In this document: in pieces, positions 58,501 to 64,000 of the stretch | Layout of the letters: each line of letters begins with the position of its first letter | Position numbering within the stretch: position 1 is the first letter of the stretch | NCBI RefSeq assembly: GCF_041146395.1 | Contig: NC_090989.1 | Location: 238,814,843-238,878,842 of the forward strand | Source: Eulemur rufifrons | Lineage: Eukaryota; Chordata; Mammalia; Primates; Lemuridae | Direction of reading: 5' to 3' | Length of the DNA stretch: 64,000 nt | Program-made: the position numbers and the translations under genes | The notes under the pieces: model-generated | Database searches by the model: none | The model's input: the letters and a program-made list of their open reading frames with translations, nothing else | What the model was told of the DNA's origin: nothing

Positions 58501-61500
58501 CTGGAAGCAATGAATCTTTCTCCCCAAGGCACTGGGAAATTGCCCAGGGATCTCTCTACTAGAGGAAGGTTGGCTGCCTCAAGTCCTGCAATCTACCTGA
58601 TTTTTCTTCTTCTGAGGCTTTTCTTCCCATCTCTGAGAAATGCTCTGGAAGTCATTAAAAGGAATGGAAAAAGCCCTAGGATTTGGAACTGTGCTGTAGT
58701 TAGAGAGACAGTGATTGTTCAGGGTGCCCTGTTTGGAGTGCAGACCCAGATTTCAGCTCCTGGATGTGTCCAAGATCTCCAATCTCTTGGGCACATTGTT
58801 TGGGTACCAATTTAGGTACAATTGGTATGAACCCCGTGAAAAATATAGTCAGTGGTACATCCTGTGTCTTTTCTAACATATCTAGAGGTTCTTGATAGAT
58901 GGTGATGGTGGTGGTTGGTTTCTGTCTTATCTCCAACTCATTCATCATTCTTCCCTCTCCTCTCCAGCGCACTTACCCCCACTCTGCTCCCCCCAAATTC
59001 CTATTTATTTCATATAGAGATCAGTTTAGCTAAGTCTGTGTCTCAATTCCAACCCATCTTAGCTTGTTCTTAACTTCATTCCTAAATAAGCCCACTAATC
59101 CTAAACAAAGACAGTTCTTTCCTTAAAGGAATTCTACTACTTAGCAAGAGTTAATTCAATGAATTCTTACTTTCTAGCTCAGTGCATACCTGTCACTCAA
59201 TCAGTAAAGGTGCTTTTGGAGCATCTATACAAGCCAAGATTTCAGGGTCTTTTAAATCCACTCCTTTTGTGGACATGTAAAAGCAGTGGCCCTATTTCAC
59301 TGAGCTACACTGGCCTTGGAGGTGGAATTACCAGAGGTCCCGGGAATTTTCCTCTGCCAGTTCCACCCCCTTTTGTGCTAAAGGGTAGGATTGGGAAGAA
59401 TATGTAGGCCCTTCTTTCCAAGTTCATTTTTCTTTCTTTTTTTATTTTCAATCTTTATTTCTTTTATGTACACAGTGATGATAAGGACCAATTTTCTAAA
59501 TTCTCCTTGTGGTTCCAGGAGACTCCTGCTTCCTGTTCCCTCTACCTTGCCACTTCCAAAGCTGGGGACCAAATACTCTGCTGAGAATTGCTGCTGCTCT
59601 CATCCCAGTTGAGAACTGATGTCTCTCTGCAGTGGTACAGCCCCAATGATGACAGCTCTATTAGAGTATCACAAGGTAGCTTTAATCCATCCCAAACACC
59701 TCTATTTAAACAAAGAGTAGGTTTTCAAAGGCTGTTTATAGGCTCATTTGTTCCCTAGTCCTTCATGAGTAAGGGTTTGAACTTTAAAACTAGCCATGTA
59801 ATTTTCTTTTGTTCTGATTTTTGTACTATTTGGCATCTGTTTTGAAAAAGTAAACCAGTTTTTCCCATGCTGAAATTCTATTGTAATAGGGCCACCCTCT
59901 ATGTATACCCCACCCCACCTCACCCCATGATCTCTGCAAATGATGTCAGGAATAATTCAGCAGCTACAGTATCCACTCTTATCAACCCTCACTTTGGTGT
60001 GTTGTACAGTATTGAATGGGCCTGGAAACAATGGAGCCATCAAAACACCAAAACAAGAAAGTTTCTGCAACAGACTTTCATAGTTAAATTCTGGCCTTCT
60101 CCTGAGTTAACATTAGGCTAACAGACTTTTGATATTAAGGCTCAGTATTTCTATTTCATCAGCCTCTTTTCTTTGTCTCTAGCTGATTACTGTCCTTTGC
60201 TTAGGCCCAGAGATTTTTTCACATGGCACGATTTGCTCTGTCCTTCAAAATTGCTCCTACTGATAAGTGACTCACCCCATGAGTCTGTGGACATCTGTCA
60301 TCCTCTTGCCACTTTTTTTTTTACTTTTAAATTTTCCTTCCATTGCCATCAGAACTGTTTTAAATAGCACTTTTGAAGTTCTCAATGCCTTTGTACTCAT
60401 CAAAAATTAAGCACTTGTCAGAAATAACAGAAATGGAAGCATCACAGTGCGGACTAACCAGAGGATGGTTGAACCTAAAATATGACCAATGACAGCACCT
60501 GTGGTCGCAATCAGAGTTTGTAGTATTTTTCTTTGGGTTATCACTTTGTTTATAATTTTGAACATATATATGTTGGAAGTTTGTAAGTAGATGATGTCTA
60601 TAGATCTCCCCTGCTATTGAGGAGTTCTTGTGAGGTACCTTAAGGGCTGGGCCATTGCACACTGTCAGCCCCTGATCCATAATTAGCATTCCTAATTGAA
60701 TCTCTATTCCGTGATGTATTCATTAATCCTATGCCTAAGTACAGCTAGTTTATTGTCCAGGCACCCCTCTCTCAGGTGTTGGCAAAGATTTCCTCTGCCT
60801 TTCTTTGTTCAAGAGTCTTCATCTCTGGGACTCAGTGGGGAGTGAGGAGAGGAGGTAGAGTGGGCATTATCAAAATTTCTGCTGAAGTTCCCTTTACCGT
60901 TCTCCCAGACAGCCTAGATACCCTAAGTGCCCATTCTCCTTATTCCAGAGTTCCCAAGAAAGATTTCTGGATTAAGTTCCTTATCACAATACTTGCTAGA
61001 ATGATATGAATTAATATCAGGACTTAAAAACAAAGTTTTTCCTCTATTTCTCTGTAGACTAGGCAGTCCCCAATGACAAAATGTAACCTGAAGATTTAGT
61101 GAAACCTTTGTTATTCCACTGGCTGTCCATCCCAGGGGCATCACAGACAGAGTAGGCGTGGAGGAGCTAGATGTAGCCCCAGACCAAACCTTGCCTTGGC
61201 CTGTTCAGCGCACTCACGGACCTCAAAAGAGCTCTGCTCCACCAATTTTATAGGATTTTGCCCTATAACTTAACCCAAAAGATGCCAAGACTTTACAATA
61301 AGTGGTTGCCTTGGAAACTCAGGGAAACCCAGGATAAACCCAGAGTATGAAATCATTGTTTAGAATGTCCCCAGCCTGCTCCTTCTAATTCTTGGTTGAT
61401 GCTTTTTGGACAGGCTTTCTGTTGCTGAGGAGGAGGCCTGAAACTGTACATGCTTCATAAACAGACGAGAAGTCAAACTGCTTCAGAGGGGACCCAACCT

Positions 61501-61843
61501 AACAGGCAATGAGCCCTGCTTTGAACTTCATCAGAATACCTCGTTTAGCTTTAATTCCATGCCACATACAATGCAAACCTCCGCCTGTCTCTCCTGTGTA
61601 CGCTCGGCCCGGTAACTACTAACATTCTTCATTCTTCAGTTTTAAAGGTGTCACATGCACATTTCTCAGACCCATTTGGTTCTAGGAATTATTTCACAGC
61701 ATCACCTCATGCACAAGAACAAGACAGGAATAACAGTAAGATAGTTGTTTTCTGTCATGATCATACTTACTGTTTCTATGGCATGTTTTTCCATCTTTTT
61801 ACTTTTAACCTGTTTGTGTCTTTACATTAGATTTATCTCTGTA
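55560..61843. other. unassigned non-coding DNA
   Basis: The longest unassigned block, about 6.3 kb. 55820-56060 may be LINE-2 ('ctttcttgaggggaacaaatgtatcttccatgg'), weakly. The block 56800-61500 shows scattered short frames on both strands and no domain, LTR or SINE that I can name. I looked for retroviral pol and env motifs and saw none I could support. Confidence 0.35.
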
Positions 61844-61851
61844 TTATAGAT

Positions 61852-62304
61852 CAGCAGTCCTCAACCTTTTTGGCACCAGAGACCAGTTTCATGGAAGACA
61901 ATTTTTCCATGGATCGTGGGGGGTGGGATGGTTTTGGGATGATTCAAGTGCATTACATTTATTGTGCAGTCTAACCTCTCTGCTAATGCTAATCTGTATT
62001 TGCAGCCACTCCCCAGTGCTATAGCATCACTGCCTCAGCTCCACCTCAGATCATCAGGCATTAGATTCTCATAAGGAGTGTGCAACCTAGATCCCCCTTG
62101 CATGTGCAGTTTACAGTAGGGTTTGTGCTCCTGTGAGAGTCTAATGCTGTTGCTGATCTTACAGGAGGCGGAGCTTATGTGGTGATGTGAGCTCTGGGGA
62201 GCAGCTGTAAATACAGATGAAGCTTCACTTGCTCACCCATTGCTCACCTCTTGCTATGCTGCTGAACTGGTACCGGTCCGTAGCCCGGGGCTTGGGGACT
62301 GCTG
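61852..62304 (+). mobile_element. complete non-autonomous hAT-type DNA transposon
   Basis: Terminal inverted repeats: left CAGCAGTCCTCAACC, right end read in reverse CAGCAGTCCCCAAGC, 13 of 15 matching. The 8-bp target duplication TTATAGAT is perfect on both sides (61844-61851, 62305-62312), the hAT hallmark. The 453-bp interior has 'tttttggcaccagagaccagtttcatggaagac', 'gatcatcaggcattagattctcataagg' and 'ggaggcggagcttatg', a pattern I know as a widespread mammalian repeat with this terminus, but I cannot fix its family name. No transposase frame, so it depended on another element for movement. Confidence 0.85.
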
Positions 62305-62369
62305 TTATAGATAACACATAGTTGATCTTGTGTTTTTATTCATTATGAACATTTCTGCCTGATTCACAT

Positions 62370-64000
62370 CATTCACACATAAGGTGGTTATTGATTTGGT
62401 TGGGTTTAAGTCAACCATCTTGCAATTTGTTTTTTATTTATCACATCTATTCCTTCTTCCTTCTTTTCTCTCATTTTCTGCCTTCTTTTGGATTAACTGA
62501 TAAGTTTTCATGATTTCATTTTATGACCACTGTTGACTTAAGAGCTTATTGGCCAGACTTTTTGATTTAGTTTTTAGTGGTTGCTCTAGATTTACAATCT
62601 TCCTCTTAAACTTTTCAATTTCTATTTTAAAATGATGCTATACCATTTCATGTATAATGAAAGAAATTTATGACAATATATTTTCATTTCTATTGTCAGT
62701 ATTTTGGCTATTGTGATTATACATGTTAAAAACCCAACAATACACTGTTCTTATTTTTACTTTAAACATATATGTCATAAATTACACAATACATTGCTAC
62801 TAGTTTTGCTTTATCTCTTAAATAAAATAAATATGGAAAAGTTTTAAATATGTATTCACATACATAAATATTTGTTGAGGTGCTTATTCCTTGACTAAAA
62901 ATGAATTCATTCTGATTTTTTGTTTGTATGAAAAAGTCTTTATTTTTCCTTTATTTTTGAAAGATAGTTTTGGTGGATTTAGGATTATAGGTTGGTATAG
63001 TTTTTTTTTTTCTTCTTTTCAACTTTCAACACTTTAAAGATGTCATTCCACTGTCTTCTGGCTCACATAGTTACTGCAAAGAAATCCATTATATTTCTTA
63101 CCCTACTTCCACTTAAGTTATACAGCTTTTTCTTCTGTTTACTTTTAAGATTTTCCTTTTATGACTTTTTTTTTAAGAAATTTGATTAGTATGTGCCTTG
63201 AACTGTTTTGGGTTTTTTTATTTTTTTGCATTGATTTTCCTTTGGGTTCATTGAGCTTTATGTATCATTAAATTCAGAAAAAATTTCAACCATTAATTTC
63301 TTCTAACATATTTATTCTTTCCTTTATTCTCTCCTTCCCTTTTGGGACTCCAAATGTAAATATATCAGACCATTTGCTATTATATCAAAGATTACATAGT
63401 TACATTCATTTTTCTATCTTTTTTCCCATTTCTGCTTTAATTGCATAATTTTATTACTGTGTCTTCAATCATTAACATTTTCCTTTGGAGTATCTAATTC
63501 TTTCATTTTAGATATTGTGGGGTTTTTTCCTAGATGTTCCACTTGGTTTATTTTTATGTTTCCTATTTATATCCTATATTCCTATGTTTCAATAAATAAT
63601 TGAATATAATTAAGATAGTTGTTTTAATGCCTTTGCATTTTCATCATCTCTGTCATTTGTTGTTCTGTTTCTACTGAAAGATTTTTATTTTGGCTATGGG
63701 TCACATTTCCTGCTTCTTGAAATGTCCAATAATTTTCTGTTGTGTGCTGGACTTTGTGAATACAATATCATTAACTGTCTGTATTTTATTGTTATCCTTT
63801 AAAGAGTGTTGGCTTTTCTGCTGGTGTTCAATTCAATTTGCTGTCCATTTTGATCATCTCGAGATTTTAAAAACTTTTATTAGGGTGATTCCAGAATATC
63901 CTATACTTGAGAGATATTTTAACCCACTTCTAAAGTGTAGCCTTTCTGGGGTTTCTACTGAATGCCTTGAGTGATCAAAACTGTCTGTCTTCTCTGGTTA
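62370..64000 (-). mobile_element. old L1M relic (antisense), runs off the window
   Basis: Antisense old-L1 phrases in order: 'ttttttagtggttgctctagatttacaatcttcc'-like (about 62570-62602), 'aaaacccaacaatacactgttctta', 'gaaaaagtctttatttttcctttatttttgaaagatag', 'caacactttaaagatgtcattccactgtcttctggc' and 'ctgttgtgtgctggactttgtgaa'. It is a second copy of the element at 21940-23280. The 94-codon ORF near the end is in it. Confidence 0.75.

Noticed and set aside
1..64000. CRISPR array, prophage, operon or bacterial defence system
   Set aside because: No spaced direct-repeat array and no prokaryotic gene organisation; SINE/LINE content shows a primate nuclear genome.

Overview
The window is nuclear DNA of a placental mammal, most likely a strepsirrhine primate (lemur, loris or galago group; the Alu structure favours a lemur). 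Two things in the sequence point there. The youngest Alu (5476-5820) has the 'gagcaagagcgagacc' left arm and the extended A/T-rich middle linker (around 5593-5645) that I associate with strepsirrhine rather than monkey/ape Alus. A young LINE-1 3' end (36650-37019) has a 3' UTR that is not the human/ape type. I found no protein-coding gene, no functional RNA gene, no obvious CpG island and no bacterial-type feature. The open reading frames are short, and where recognisable they lie in repeats. This looks like an intergenic or deep-intronic block.

Layout. 1-6000: an old L1 ORF2 relic with an Alu inside it, a cluster of MER5-like hAT relics, a CTCF-like motif, and an old L1 3' UTR cut by the young Alu. 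6000-13100: mostly unassigned DNA with MIRs, an unnamed ancient repeat and an old L1 3' UTR (antisense). 13100-17700: LINE-2 rich, including about 1.3 kb of a LINE-2 relic split by another repeat, and a strong CTCF-like motif at 15089. 17700-21900: unassigned, with a 39-bp tandem duplication and two AC microsatellites. 21940-27900: L1M relics in both orientations. 27900-30840: unassigned, with one exon-like open segment on the minus strand. 30840-32430: an internally deleted L1 interrupted by a MER20. 32500-38780: L2/MIR relics, an Alu inside a MIR, a CTCF-like motif, the young L1 3' end, and a target-site-flanked 5' half of tRNA-Glu(CTC). 38780-46740: MLT1 LTRs, a 7SL-like monomer and an L1 ORF2 3' relic holding an Alu. 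46740-61840: mostly unassigned with MIRs, an AT-rich patch and one 182-codon ORF of unknown nature. 61850-64000: a complete non-autonomous hAT transposon followed by an antisense L1M relic running to the window end.

Nothing here supports an operon or pathway. The best candidates for function are the CTCF-like motifs, whose orientations (two forward, then one reverse) would allow a loop. The best candidates for new biology are the tRNA-half retropseudogene and the 7SL-like monomer. Repeat family names come from recognising consensus motifs by eye, not from a database search; boundaries of the old relics are approximate.
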